30,000 nucleotides of DNA, from positions 70,006,905 to 70,036,904 of the forward strand of contig CM060307.1 of assembly GCA_030674185.1 (NCBI GenBank), written 5' to 3'. This DNA comes from Monoplex corrugatus. Lineage: Eukaryota; Mollusca; Gastropoda; Littorinimorpha; Ranellidae. The notes beneath the pieces are model-generated. The model was not told the origin of the DNA, did no database searches, and worked only from the letters and a program-made list of their open reading frames with translations. Made by a program: the position numbers and the translations under genes. Below are positions 9,451-20,789 of this stretch, in pieces; positions within the stretch are counted from its first letter, which is position 1; each line of letters begins with the position of its first letter.

Positions 9451-10101
9451 TGCATTCAAGAGGCTTAATCAGGCTTCAAGTTTAGCACTGGTGAGTGAGT
9501 CCGGGAACAAAGATGGAAATGATTAGCTTACCATTGGTCTCTATCGGGATTTGGGGGTGTTTCCGAAATGGGGCAAGCTGGTGACTGATATTGTTCACTT
9601 TCTGTACGTCATGCATCATCATAGCAGTATGGAAAAACATCCCTGTCTGTGTGACCAGTGAACTGGAGCATTGACAGGAAAATAAACAAACACCTCTCTA
9701 ATGAAAAAAACAAAACAAAAAGAAACAACAAAAAACAAACAATCCTGACATTTCACGAGAGGATCATTCGATCAGTAAGCTACAGTCAGTAATGATAATA
9801 TTAGCTAATAAGAAAAACAAACACGTTCATGAAAAGAAAAGAAGAGGAAAGAAGCTAAACAAGCCGACAGTTCGACAAACAATATACTGCAACGGAATTC
9901 TTTCAATTAGACAAGATGATAAACGCACGAATATTGCATATTTCCTTTTCCTTACAACAGATCATAAGATTTGAGACAAGGAAGCGTAAGAAGAGACAAT
10001 GAACCAAACTTTGTTGCTTTGGCATGTAAATTCCCACTACTCATTTTAAATGTCATGTAGAATTAAGCCACACAAGGTTCCTTCTTCTTTGTGTGTATGC
10101 A

Positions 10102-10102
<1 letters not shown>
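9451..10102. other. Unassigned AT-rich sequence
   Basis: It holds an A-rich stretch at about 9700-9740 and otherwise nothing I can assign. Short open frames here lack recognisable domains. Confidence 0.5.
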
Positions 10103-10178
<76 letters not shown>

Positions 10179-10223
10179 GGAGGGATGGAGGGGGAAGAGA
10201 GAGACAGAGAGAGAGACAGAGAC

Positions 10224-10264
<41 letters not shown>

Positions 10265-10273
10265 GAGAAAGAG
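10103..10273. repeat. Compound microsatellite (AC)n, (GA)n, (CAGA)n
   Basis: Pure (AC)n runs from 10103 to 10175. After a short linker, mixed GAGACAGA tracts run from about 10197 to 10273 and include a (CAGA)n block. The overlapping open frames in several phases are simple-sequence artefacts. Confidence 0.96.
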
Positions 10274-10934
10274 TAAGAGAAGAAAAAGCACAAAAAAAGG
10301 CAAGCAAGAGACATCACAGATCAGTAGGAAATCAATAACAACTTAAAACCAAAAGGAGGAGAGGCGACAGGAGCTGTGCATTGTTTCTATCATCGTTGAC
10401 CGGACAGGAAGAAAATTAGAACTTTAATCTCATTCCTCGTGTCATCCATCCGCTCAAGTTAATCTTATTATACTTTGGCTAGGAAAAGTATTATAAAGAA
10501 AAGTTTCTTAGATCGATAAGAAAGTTGCGTGCGATCGCGTGTGCTTCAATATCGTTCAATATCGGACATTCTCACGGTCTTCGTGTGAAAAGTTATACAG
10601 TACAATCAATGCATTATAGATGAATTTGTTTTCAATAGAATACATCTAATACGGAGCGGTCTTATAGCGTTTTTATGAGTAATATTTTGAGTTCTTACTC
10701 TAAATAACCCAGTCTTTTTCAGTCATCAGCTTAAGGCTTAACATGTGGATTTGTGCAGAGTGGTGGGAGAATGAGAATTTGTTGTAAATTACATTAATCT
10801 GTGTGCATTGTCGTTAGCTGCATGAAATTAGCCACTCTGTCCAGAATCAAGTAGATGAGATATTTATCTATTATTCTGACTGTATGTAGGTGGAAGCTAA
10901 AAGTTTTGAAATGAAAACCATTAAAGTGTTTACT
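10274..10934. other. Unassigned sequence
   Basis: There is no tandem repeat, element end or credible coding frame between the microsatellite and the foldback element. Confidence 0.45.
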
Positions 10935-10938
10935 GGGT

Positions 10939-11128
10939 TTAACCCTATGACTCCCGCACCCTATCCGCCAAGTGCAAAAACTTAACCCTTTGATTCCCTC
11001 ACCCTATCCACCAGCTTCCTGCAGGAAGCTGTGGATAGGGTGAGGGAAACAAAGGGTTAAGTTTTTTTGATAGCATGGTTCACAGTGCAGGATGCTGGTA
11101 GACACGGTGAAGGAAGTCAAAGGGTTAA
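10939..11128. mobile_element. Outer TTAA-flanked MITE/foldback element
   Basis: Both ends are TTAA followed by CCC or preceded by GGG (TTAACCC at 10939; GGGTTAA ending at 11128). The left arm, CCCTATGACTCCCGCACCCT then ATCCGCCA, is a recognisable inverted match of the right arm (TGGTAGACACGGTGAAGG, then AAGTCAAAGGG). TTAA target sites next to CCC...GGG termini are characteristic of piggyBac-type elements. With no coding capacity it would be a non-autonomous (MITE) copy. It is interrupted by the inner element at 10982-11060. Confidence 0.7.
10982..11060. mobile_element. Inner TTAA-flanked foldback element (near-perfect palindrome)
   Basis: A 79-bp near-perfect inverted repeat bounded by TTAA on both sides. 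The left arm reads TTAACCCTTTGATTCCCTCA, then CCCTATCCACCAGCTTC. The arms meet at CTGCAG, and the right arm is its complement apart from one missing G and one A/T mismatch. Its terminal sequence is nearly the same as that of the outer element, so it is probably a younger relative inserted in it. Foldback structure and TTAA ends are seen directly; the piggyBac relationship is inference from family knowledge. Confidence 0.8.
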
Positions 11129-11843
11129 AATCAAATGTGCAAGTAAAAGTGAGACTTCAGCATGACTGGGCCATTTTCTGTCGAGAATCAAAGTTAAAAT
11201 CAGTCTGTCTGTCTGTCTCTCTGTCAATGCCTGTCCAACTGCCACCCTTTCCATCCTAAGCCATCTATCAATAGGCTTCATTGACACAGCCTGATCTCTT
11301 TATGACGGTAAGCTTTTCTTTTTTTCTTCTCTCTCTCTCTCTGAAACGTCTCTTTCATCTCTGTCTTCATTCATCTGTCCCTAACACACACACATCCCTT
11401 TGATGCAAACATTGCTTCGGTAGTCTCACAAATCCAGTGCTACACGAATCACAGACAATGTTCTGGTGTGGTTTCAGCATTGCTGTTTGAGTACATCCCT
11501 TTGGAGCAAGATTTAATTTATGTCCATTTGCATGGATGGAAAAAAAGAAAAAGAAAATGATTCTGACAGATGGAACACATCCTGTCAGATACAGCCTTTC
11601 TGGCGCATACAGTTTAGGTTATAGGTTAAATTATTATATCATCCATCCATTCTTATGGCATGTCATTTTCACTGATTATTTTTTTTTCTATCGTTCATTA
11701 TGTGAGCAGATACGGTGTAAGTTCATAATATGGACTCGACTTCACATAGTGACGCTTTCATGAGCAAACAGAAACTGAAAACATTCAACTGAAAAAATCG
11801 CAGACTTAGAACGAGATAATGATGGACAGACAGGCGAAGAGAT
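11129..11843. other. Unassigned sequence with small simple repeats
   Basis: Short (CTGT)n and (CT)n tracts lie at about 11200-11225 and 11325-11342. I see no gene. The ~75-codon plus-strand frame at 11536-11763 has no recognisable features. Confidence 0.45.
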
Positions 11844-12391
11844 ATTGTTACTGTTATTGTTGTTTAAATCCCAACCGAGCACGCAGGGGCTATATAGGGG
11901 CTATAACCATCTCAAAACATACACTACACTTCAACAGGGGAAGAAAGGGAAGAAAATTAAGCACACATATAAATGCATTCACGCACATACTCTAAGGACA
12001 TGCCCCTCGTGTTGACCACTATGTCCAATTTATTGCACAGGGGATTTAAAAAAAACACACCTGAATACAAATTTAAGCGTACCTAAGAACACCAAAACAT
12101 ATTATATAGACGGGCATGAATTTCCTAAAACTGCTTCCGCGTATCTCACCTCCCTGGAGCCAAAAATCATGTACACAATCATCAATCCTAAGAAAAAGCA
12201 CGTAAGACTTTATCGAACACATACAGATGAATGGACCAGCAAGGCAGAATTGATAGGAAGAAAGACAAAAGCAAAGGAATAAGGCAGAAACAAAGAGAGT
12301 GACGGAAAAGAAGAAATATGTAGCACAGAATTTCCAGAAGGTGGGAATACTATTTATACTGAATGATCCCCCGGCATTCCCACGGGGGGAG
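11844..12391 (-). repeat. Dispersed ~560-bp repeat family, copy B
   Basis: It has the same ordered blocks as copy A in the reverse orientation. The tail GTTACTGTTATTGTTGTTTA starts at 11847, with 'GGGGCTATAACCATCTCAAA', then 'AATTTCCAGAAGGTGGGAAT' near 12330. TATTTATACTG (TATA-like on the minus strand) is followed by CCCCCGGCATTCCCACGGGGG, which can fold into a GC hairpin. The copy appears full length. Confidence 0.88.
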
Positions 12392-13211
12392 CGAAGAAAT
12401 ATACAGACAGACAGACTGACCAATCAACAGAGACAAAAGGAATGGACAAAAAACATTACAATAAAAACAGGATAGCTGCTACACGTAAACAGTCGGGGGA
12501 AAAAGGTTAAAAACTGGCAAACACACAGGTAGACTGACAGACAAACAAGCAAATGAATCAACAGAGATAGAAATAGAAAGACAGATTAAGATTCTGATGA
12601 AATGAAAATAACAAATGTCAACAGATATAAACAAATGAAGAGGACGTCAGACAGCGAGACAAACAGACAAACAATCAATACAGACTCTGAACCCAAATGG
12701 CTGCTGACATTCGGACACGCCAGAACCCAAACAAAATAATCAAACATGAACGCACAGTAAATCAACGAAACAGCATAGGGCGTAAATTTTCAGCACAGCG
12801 GGTTTATTAAGCATCTGAAAAGGCAAGTAAGACAGACCAACAAATTCATGACACAGACATTGACAGGAAAATAAAGTATTCTATTTCTCCTTGTTCTTGC
12901 TCGTTGCCTCCACGACAAGGATCAATGTGACAAAGTTTTGCGCCTGTTTCGTTTCGTTAATACTGAGTTAGATTAGCGATTATATGAATTTCGATTCTGT
13001 CCTGTTCCGGCTTCTTGTCAGTTAAGAGAAGCAGGAAGACAACCGCCAATAAAAAAAAAATCAAGATGTGGGAGCTTCGGGGGAAGTGAAAAGACATGAA
13101 AGTAAATGGACAGTCAGGTTAACTTAAAGTATTGTATTTATGCCTGCATGTATCCGCATAATATGGGAAATTTCAGTCCTCCTCTTCCTCCTCCTCACCC
13201 CCTCTCTTTTT
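12392..13211. other. Unassigned, rich in CAGA/AACA words
   Basis: The first ~450 bp are rich in scattered 'CAGACAAACA'-type words without a fixed period. The rest is ordinary AT-rich DNA. There is no supported gene. Confidence 0.45.
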
Positions 13212-13376
13212 CACAGACACACATAGACACCAACACCGACACACACAGCACAGACACACACACACACACACAACACACACACACACACAGACACACAAAC
13301 ACAGACACACACACACACAGACACAGACAGAGACACACACACAGACACACACACCACACACACAGAGAGAGACCAC

Positions 13377-13437
<61 letters not shown>
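13212..13437. repeat. Interrupted (AC)n microsatellite
   Basis: (AC)n is interrupted by AGAC and GAGA words from 13212 to about 13380, then pure (CA)n runs to 13437. It generates open frames in all phases that are not proteins. Confidence 0.96.
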
Positions 13438-13441
<4 letters not shown>

Positions 13442-15082
13442 ACGTGTGTGGAGCAAGGGTTGCACGCAAAGAAGTGACTTTACATATCCTCACAAAATTG
13501 TATTTGTTGTTGCTGTCATTTTTGCATTTTCTTTATTTTTTAAATTTTCATTATTTATTTATTTACTTGTTGTTCATCTCTCTGCTTCCTCTTTCTGTTT
13601 TTCTTATTCAGTACGCCTCTCTCTTAAACAGACAGACATACAGGCACAGTATGGACAGCATAAAAAACGGACATGTGAAATTGTAAGCTGCCTGTAGCAG
13701 CCCCGGTAATCATCTCAGAATGAGAATATGGAAAGGAAAAGGACAAGCTGCACATATCACTGATATCACAGAATTGCCGGTTGCTTTGCTTTATAGTTTG
13801 CTTCATAGAAATGCTCTGCCCAAAACAAACAAAAATGCTGAGCCATTTAACAGTATTCTTTCTTCAACGACAACAGCATTAAGTCGAACTAACAATCCCC
13901 CTTTTTCAATATTTTCCTGAAAACGAAAACAACTTCAGTGAACTTTTGTGGATACTATCAAATACAAAACTCAGATTTGATTCAGACTGGTTCCTAGAAA
14001 AGTTAAGATATGCTTTGTTCTTCCATTAGGAGATGGAAAATAAGATTTGACAATGTAGATCAATTTCAGCCTTTGTACAACATACATTTCACACCAAAAA
14101 GGTTATCACTTCAATGAGGACGAAGACAACGAGAACGAAGTGAGACTTTATTCCTTATTTATTCTATAAAACTAACCCGTTTCCATCGATACTGCAGACT
14201 CGATATGATACCAAGTGCACTGTCAATCTCTCACATAACAGTAACATTCCATGTCACCGTTGTCATCGTCGACGTCATTGTAGTAATAACCGCTGTCGTC
14301 GTCATGATCCTCATCATCACGAATCGTATAAATGATTTGTTAGATATCTTGATCTTTCATGCTTTACCCTCAGGCTTGGTTTCTTCTGTCACTTGTGTAA
14401 CTGTATTATTCCCATTTAAAGCTCTTTAACATCACTGATTCAAGAGGCCTATCACGGAGGGATTTTGCTACAGTTTCTATACCACATAATGTGCTCCCGC
14501 AGTTTTAGCTCCAGGAGAAAGCGATTACCGTCATCTGAATAATCTTTTCATTTTTTTCCACCAAGGAAACTGACATCAAGATGAAATATTTCCACTTCCC
14601 AACAGAGCATAACGATTAGGGAGAGGCTCCCACAAAACACCGACATCAACAAATCTTAGCGGTGCTTTGGGGGTCACCTACAGCGGGAACAAAATTAGCG
14701 TATGTATTCTTCTACTGTCCCAAATATGCTGCATGAATAACATCAGTTAGCTGACCTTCTGAATGACGATGATGAGCGGGACACTGGTTCTATAACCCCT
14801 CGAGCCACCGAGAAAGACAACCTCTCTATATTCACCATTGTTAGGGCCAAAACGCATGCTTGTTTGGCATAAGGAATTCTGATGAATGGGTGAAATCAAG
14901 ATTGGGTTGTTCTACTATTAGATGTTATTTGTTGTTTAGTTGTGCTTATCGAATAGATGCACTTCTTGTTTTATTCCATGTAGATATAGAAACCAACTCA
15001 CATTCACTGTCTCTGTCCATTTGTCTGAAGCAGACAAAATATTTTTGTCAACGACTGTTGTGTTCTTTAGGGACGAATTTTA
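13438..15082. other. Long unassigned region
   Basis: About 1.6 kb in which I find no recognised element, tandem array or credible exon. The longest plus-strand frame (14205-14429) encodes a Val/Ile-rich low-complexity peptide from GTC/ATC-rich DNA and is not a convincing gene. It may be old, unrecognisable repeat sequence. Confidence 0.4.
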
Positions 15083-15185
15083 TAATAATAATAATAATAA
15101 TATATTTTATTTATATAGCGCAAAATCTTGATAAACTCAAATCTAAGCCAGATCTTATCAAGCTTTATTGGAAGTTGTAAAAGTA
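15083..15185 (+). repeat. Retroelement tail with (AAT)n
   Basis: An (ATA)n run at 15083-15103 is followed by ATTTTATTTATATAGCGCAA. A related word, 'CAAGCGCTTTACAAAAGC', occurs at 17848-17865. The TTTATATAGCGC block next to a trinucleotide tail recurs in invertebrate retroelement ends. I recall that association and did not check it. Confidence 0.5.
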
Positions 15186-15366
15186 TTGTTTAAAACAGTC
15201 GTTGCCCATGACGTGAGTGCTAGAGGTTGGAAATATAAGTTGTTTCAGTTCAGTAAGGACGTCCTTCGTTTTCTGATAGACCATACGTAGGTTTAGTCAG
15301 TGCTGGCATGACTATGAGTTTTACAGCAACTGGACATTTTTCAAGGTGTCTACAGTCCATGAAAGA

Positions 15367-15603
15367 GTCATCGTGGCAAATTGGTTACGCAGTGGACTAC
15401 TTACTAGGAGATCCTTTGCGAGTTCGAATTCCCGTCGGTGATTTTTGTTTGTTTGTTTGTTTGCCATGTAAAGTCAACAAGCATTCTCTGACATGTATGT
15501 TTGCGCTGTATAAATGGAACAGTTTATTGTTATTATGTTTATTATTATTATTATGAGTATTATTATTATTATTATTATATTATTATTATTATTATTATTA
15601 TTG
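15367..15603 (+). repeat. tRNA-derived SINE with (TTA)n tail
   Basis: Positions 15367-15442 form a 76-nt tRNA-like head. The 7-bp acceptor GTCATCG pairs with CGGTGAT (two G-T wobbles). It has A-box 'TGGCAAATTGGTTACGCAG' and B-box GAGTTCGAATTCCC. The D and anticodon stems are broken, so it is not a working tRNA. A ~100-bp body with (GTTT)n follows, and then a (TTA)n tail at about 15530-15603. The head still keeps the internal pol III promoter boxes. Confidence 0.75.
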
Positions 15604-15718
15604 TCACATTGTTATCATTATCCTTATTATTATTTTCATTTGTCTATGTCCCTTTATATGTGCGCATGCGCGTGTGCGTTTCGTGTGCGGGCGCGGTGTA
15701 CGTGCATGCGCGCGCACA

Positions 15719-15724
15719 GTGTGT

Positions 15725-15767
<43 letters not shown>
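15719..15767. repeat. (TG)n microsatellite
   Basis: (TG)n preceded by GC-rich GTGCG words (15660-15718). Its alternating purine-pyrimidine composition extends over about 100 bp. Confidence 0.95.
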
Positions 15768-15768
<1 letters not shown>

Positions 15769-15804
15769 CGCGCGAATGCAAACAAGGTTAAGGAAGATGT
15801 ATAT

Positions 15805-16765
15805 ACGTGATTGATAAACACTGCTTACTGGGTCAGTCACGTACCACACATCCGTAGCTACTGTCAACACGTTGTTTATGACTTAAAACTCGACCTACTC
15901 AACAACAAATCCAGAAGACGACAAACATGGTGATGCAAGGAACAGCACGTAGACTGACGTGACCAAGTGCCGTCCTCACAGACACAAAGTAATTGATGAT
16001 AATGGTAAGTAAAAGGACAAAGTGTCGTTTGTAGTGGACTTGTTAAAAGGCCGGTCAATGCGCTGCTTCACCCATCAGCTGACGTGTGTTAACTTCATAG
16101 TTCGTACTTTCACCCATCCCTTGACAAAATCTAATTTGAAGACACCAGTAAAGATGGGTGCCAAAAGTACCACGTAAAGCAGTGCACGTAACAGTTTGGA
16201 AAGGAAGACAGTAAAGGCAGCATTAAAAACAAACAAAAGGGTGTGGGGGTAGGTGGGAGACACATAAAGTCTGTTACTGTTGTTTAATTTAAAGTCCAGC
16301 CAACTGCATACAGTCATATCAGGCTCTAACCATCTCAAAACTGTGTACCTCATTGGGAAAGAAAAAGCCAAACTGGAAAACACCATTTAATGCATTTAAA
16401 CATAAACACAAATTTAAAGATAAGTATAGACATTAAAACACATATAAAACAGGCTTGAATTAGCTTAACTTGCTTCTGCACATCACGTTTCCTTAGAGCC
16501 AACAATGAACTTAATACATGTAACCAATTATCAATCCTAAGAGAAAGCACGCAAGGCTTTATAGAACACATACTGGTGAATGGACCAGGAAGGCAGAAAA
16601 GATAGGAAGAAATGACAGAAAGCAAAGGAATAAGGCAGAAACAAAAAGAGTAACAGAAAAGAGGAAATTTCTAGAATAGAATCTCCAGAAGATGGGGATA
16701 CTATTCATACAGGAAGAGCCCCCGGCATCCCAAAGGAGGAGAACCTAAAGTTCACGACATGATGA
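15805..16765. repeat. Tandem duplication, unit 1
   Basis: It shares long blocks with 16766-17770, for example GTAGTGGACTTGTTAAAAGG (16031 and 16981), 'CAGCACGTAGACTGACGTGA' and 'GGTGCCAAAAGTACCACGTA'. The offset is about 950 bp until the last third, where unit 1 has lost ~70 bp. The unit includes copy C of the dispersed repeat. The similar ~100-codon open frames in both units come from this homology and are not credible genes. Confidence 0.9.
16271..16740 (-). repeat. Dispersed ~560-bp repeat family, copy C
   Basis: It begins at CTGTTACTGTTGTTTAATTT (tail) and ends at GCCCCCGGCATCCCAAAGG. Compared with copy D, it lacks the ~70-bp segment that contains 'GGATATGCCTCTGGCGCTG'. The TATA-like block is changed (TATTCATACAG). 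Confidence 0.88.
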
Positions 16766-17770
16766 AAAATAGACATTACTTACTGGGTCAGTCAGGTATC
16801 ACATCCGTAGCTATTGTCAACACGTTGTTTACTGACTTAAAACGCGACCTACCCAACAACAACTCCAAAAGGGACAAACATGCAGATGCAGAGAACAGCA
16901 CGTAGACTGACGTGACCAAGTGCGGTCCTCAGAGACAGAAAATAATTGATGATAAATGGTAAGAGGACAAAGTGTCGTTTGTAGTGGACTTGTTAAAAGG
17001 CCGGTCAATGCGCTGCTTCAACGATCAGCTAGCGTGTGTTAACTTCATAGTTCGTACTTTTACCTATCCTTTGATAAAATCTAACTTTTTAACACCAGTA
17101 AACATGGGTGCCAAAAGTACCACGTAAACCAGTGCACGTAACAGTTTGGAAAAGAAGAAAGTAAAAGAAGCATTAAAAACAGACAAAGGGATGTAGTGGG
17201 TGGGAGACACATAAAGTCTGTTACTGTTGTTTAATTTAAAGCCCAGCCAACTGCATACAGTCATATCGGCTATAACCATCTCAAAACTGTACCTAATTTG
17301 GGGAAAAAGCCAAACTGGAAAACACCGTTCAATGCATTTTAAGGATATGCCTCTGGCGCTGACCACTTCGTTCAATTTATCACCAGGAGTTTAAAAAAAA
17401 TCTGAATACAAATTGAAGCATAAGTAAGGACACTAAAACACATATAAAAACGGGCTTATTTCACCTAAAATTGCTTCTGCATATCAAATTTCCCTAGAGC
17501 CAACAATGCTCTTAATACATGTAATCATGAGAGAAAGCAGGCAAGGCTTTATAGAACACGTTCAGGTGAATGGACCAGCGAGGCAGAAAATGATAGGAAG
17601 AAATGACAGAAAGCAAAGGAACAAGGCAGAAACAAGGAGAGTCACAGAAATGAGGAAATTTCTAGCACAGAATTTCCAGAAGGTGGGGATAGTAATTATA
17701 CTGAAAGAGCCCCAGGCATCCCCAAGGGAGGGGGGGGGGGTATGTAAAGTCTGACGCTCTAATGAAAATA
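16766..17770. repeat. Tandem duplication, unit 2
   Basis: A direct repeat of unit 1. The right end ('GTAAAGTCTGACGCTCTAAT') resembles the end of unit 1 ('CTAAAGTTCACGACATGATG'), which marks the repeat period. Small independent deletions in the two units show that they have diverged since duplication. Confidence 0.88.
17218..17740 (-). repeat. Dispersed ~560-bp repeat family, copy D
   Basis: It has the same blocks as copy C and arose with it by tandem duplication. It lacks ~20 bp ('CAATTATCAATCCTA' region) that other copies keep near 17525, and ends in a G10 run at 17731-17740. Confidence 0.88.
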
Positions 17771-18192
17771 GATGAACCACATTATAATAATGCAATGGCA
17801 AAGAACTTATGAAAATGAATTATAATTGAATATCCACATGCAAGCAGTCAAGCGCTTTACAAAAGCAAGAGAGACAAAAGCAGACACTCGTAAAACTTGA
17901 TGTTAACCCCTTAAAAACAACAATAACAACAACTAAGAGCAGTAGTACCAATTTCATAAAAAAGACAATGATTACAACAATGAAAATAACAAGTCTATAA
18001 CAATAAACAATGATAAATTAGTAACATAATTGTACTGTAAAACTCATCATGTCTATAAGTATGTGTAACTATAGAATTCTGAAACATTGATTACAGCTTC
18101 AGTATCAAATTCCATGGTAAGGGCAAATAACATAATCAATACGATAAAATTACAACGCACATGCATCAGAAGATGATACAAGTCATGATCAA
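17771..18192. other. Unassigned AT-rich sequence
   Basis: It contains a 'CAAGCGCTTTACAAAAGC' block (17848-17865), as in some retroelement tails, and AAC/ACA-rich words. There is no gene. Confidence 0.45.
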
Positions 18193-18282
18193 AGTAATAA
18201 TAATAATAATAATACAATAATGAATAATGATATAATGATAATAATAATAATGATACTACTACTACTATTACTACTACTACTA
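18193..18282. repeat. (AAT)n/(ACT)n microsatellite
   Basis: TAATAATAATAATAATAA-type tracts are followed by TGATACTACTACTACTATTA. Simple trinucleotide repeats. Confidence 0.9.
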
Positions 18283-18344
18283 AAAGAAATAAAAACATGA
18301 GAACACGAAACACGTCACTGAAAACAATGACTGAAGAGTGGATA

Positions 18345-18442
18345 ACTGTATCAGTGGCCTATGATCGCTTACAAGGTCTTGAAAATAACGAATGAAGATT
18401 AGCTAACCACATCAGTGGCCTGTGATTGCTTAGTGGGTCGTA
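18345..18442 (+). repeat. Short imperfect tandem duplication
   Basis: 'TATCAGTGGCCTATGATCGC' (18349-18368) is repeated as 'CATCAGTGGCCTGTGATTGC' (18409-18428), with diverged flanks. It is two copies only. Confidence 0.6.
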
Positions 18443-18514
18443 ATGGTATAACTATTATCCGTAGGTACATACAAACACATACGGGACTGTCGACCGTATT
18501 AAGTCTCACCTGTC

Positions 18515-18892
18515 TCACCTGTCGGCGTCACCGGGTTTGCTGGCCGGTGCACACCTTGACACCACTATCTCCCTCCAGGCCGCTCTGTCTTGACTTTTGT
18601 GGACAATTTCTTGAATATAATGCCACTGATGTTGGTTATGTTCTCGATGTATGAGATTGGGGGTCTGCGTCTCTTCCTTTTTGCCACTTTCCTTTAAAAA
18701 GATGTTTACCATGAGGTCTGTGTTCTTGCTAAGTGACGCACGGCCAATGTATTTTTTAGTCTTCTCTTGTTGATGTCTGCTAGTTAGTTTTCTGGTGATA
18801 TCAAGTTCTTCGCAAATCAGCATGATTAAACACGTCAGATCTACTATCTGACCAGCAAGTAGGGGGAGAGCTGGGGGAGGGGGGATACACAA
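18515..18892 (-). pseudogene. LINE ORF2 C-terminal relic
   Basis: A ~125-codon minus-strand open frame whose second half reads like the end of a LINE ORF2: KKYIGRASLSKNTDLMVNI, then 'YIQEIVHKSQDRAAWREIVV' and SRCAP. The 'QDRxxWRxIV' motif near the C-terminus is established in RTE/CR1-like elements. The upstream RT domain is missing, so this is a 5'-truncated fragment. It belongs to a different lineage from the element at 2286-7647, because no RNase H precedes it. Confidence 0.7.
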
Positions 18893-19408
<516 letters not shown>

Positions 19409-19483
19409 GAGTTGTTCATTGGTTTCATGTCTATTCACTGTAAGAGTGGGGTGGGGATGTGGGTGTAGATTCCTTTCTTTCTT

Positions 19484-20034
19484 TTATTGTTGTTTAAAGC
19501 CCAGCCGACTGCGCAGTGCCATATCAGGGCTATAACCGCCTCAAAACACACAAAACCTCAACAGGAAAAAAAAAACAAAGAAAAGAAAATCAAGTACACA
19601 CATCAGTGCATTCGCGCACATAATCTAAGGACATGCCCCAGGCGTAGGACTATTCCGTCCGATTTATCGCACAGGGGAGATTTAAAAAACACACCTGAAT
19701 ACACATATAAGCATACATAAGGGCACCAAAACATATAAAAACAGGCATAAATTACCTGAAATTGCTTCCGCAAAATCTCACCTCCTTAGAGCCAAAAATG
19801 CACTTAATACATGTACCCAATTATCAATCTGAAGAAAAAGTACGTAAGGCTTTATAGAAAAAACACAGGTGAATGGACCATTAAGTCAGAAAATAAGTAG
19901 AAATGACAGAAAGCAAGGCAACAAAGCAGAAACAATGAGAGTGACAGAAAAGAAGAAATTTCTAGCACAGAATTTCCAGAAGGTGGGGATACTATTTATA
20001 CTGAAAGAGCCCCCGGCAACCCAACGGGGGAGGT
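19484..20034 (-). repeat. Dispersed ~560-bp repeat family, copy E
   Basis: A full-length copy on the minus strand. The tail TTATTGTTGTTTAAAGCCC is at 19484, followed by CATATCAGGGCTATAACCGC, ACATAATCTAAGGACATGCC and AATTTCCAGAAGGTGGGGAT. Then come TATTTATACTG (TATA-like on the minus strand, 19992-20003) and the hairpin CCCCCGGCAACCCAACGGGGG-type block at 20010-20030. It is immediately followed by a (GT)n tract. Confidence 0.9.
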
Positions 20035-20074
20035 GGGTGTAGATGGAGGAAAGGCAGAGATGCTTATGCATATT

Positions 20075-20076
<2 letters not shown>

Positions 20077-20141
<65 letters not shown>

Positions 20142-20198
20142 TTTGTGTGTGAGTGTGTGTGTGTGTTTCTGAGAGAGAGAGAAAGAGAGGGAGAGGGA

Positions 20199-20260
<62 letters not shown>
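20077..20260. repeat. Compound microsatellite (GT)n then (GA)n
   Basis: (GT)n with few interruptions at 20077-20167, then (GA)n with GGGAGA words at 20171-20260. It has the same order as the 1887-2247 compound array. Confidence 0.96.
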
Positions 20261-20264
<4 letters not shown>

Positions 20265-20789
20265 ACAACAAAAACCCACCTGTACAATGACGTCAGCACC
20301 GATCTGACGTCTTCTCTTTTTTCGTTTTTATGTTTCTCACCGACATCAGCAGTAGTATTTGAATCACTGTATCCACACGTCTCACTGATACCTATAAAAA
20401 TGCATTTCAATCAGTTTCCTCATTTCTCACTGACATGGATTTGATCAATATCACTACTCCAACAGGAGGCATCATGAAGACAGAAGTTTCATGTTTCCGT
20501 GTATTTTGTTTTATTTCACTTTATTCTTATTGTTGACAGAGTGTGCAGACTATGCAGCAAGACACCACCTGTGCAGTGTGCGCTACTACATCGTGCAAAC
20601 ACGCATCAGAGAAAATAGGAAAGGCTGTAGAATAATAAGAAAAAATCGAGATAGATTTGTGATGACAAGTTTTAGCATGTGTTTTAATGAAAACTGAACG
20701 CATTGGTTCGAAGTAGTTTTCATAGAAATAAACAAAGCAGCCAAAGAAGGACAGTGAAACAAGTAAATAGGCCAGGAACGAGGAATGTG
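20261..20789. other. Unassigned sequence
   Basis: No recognised gene or element. The short open frames on both strands show no domain. Confidence 0.45.

Noticed and set aside
11219..11342. CTGT/CT tracts as a polypyrimidine splice signal
   Set aside because: No downstream coding exon supports it.
14205..14429. Val/Ile-rich 74-codon frame resembling a membrane protein
   Set aside because: The composition comes from GTC/ATC-rich DNA. There is no homologous motif and no supporting context.
15367..15442. Functional tRNA gene
   Set aside because: The acceptor stem and promoter boxes are present, but the D and anticodon stems do not pair, and a SINE body with (TTA)n tail follows.
16075..17375. 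Two similar ~103-codon minus-strand frames conserved between the duplicated units
   Set aside because: They run from the dispersed repeat into flanking DNA, and their similarity follows from the tandem duplication. There is no domain and no conserved start.
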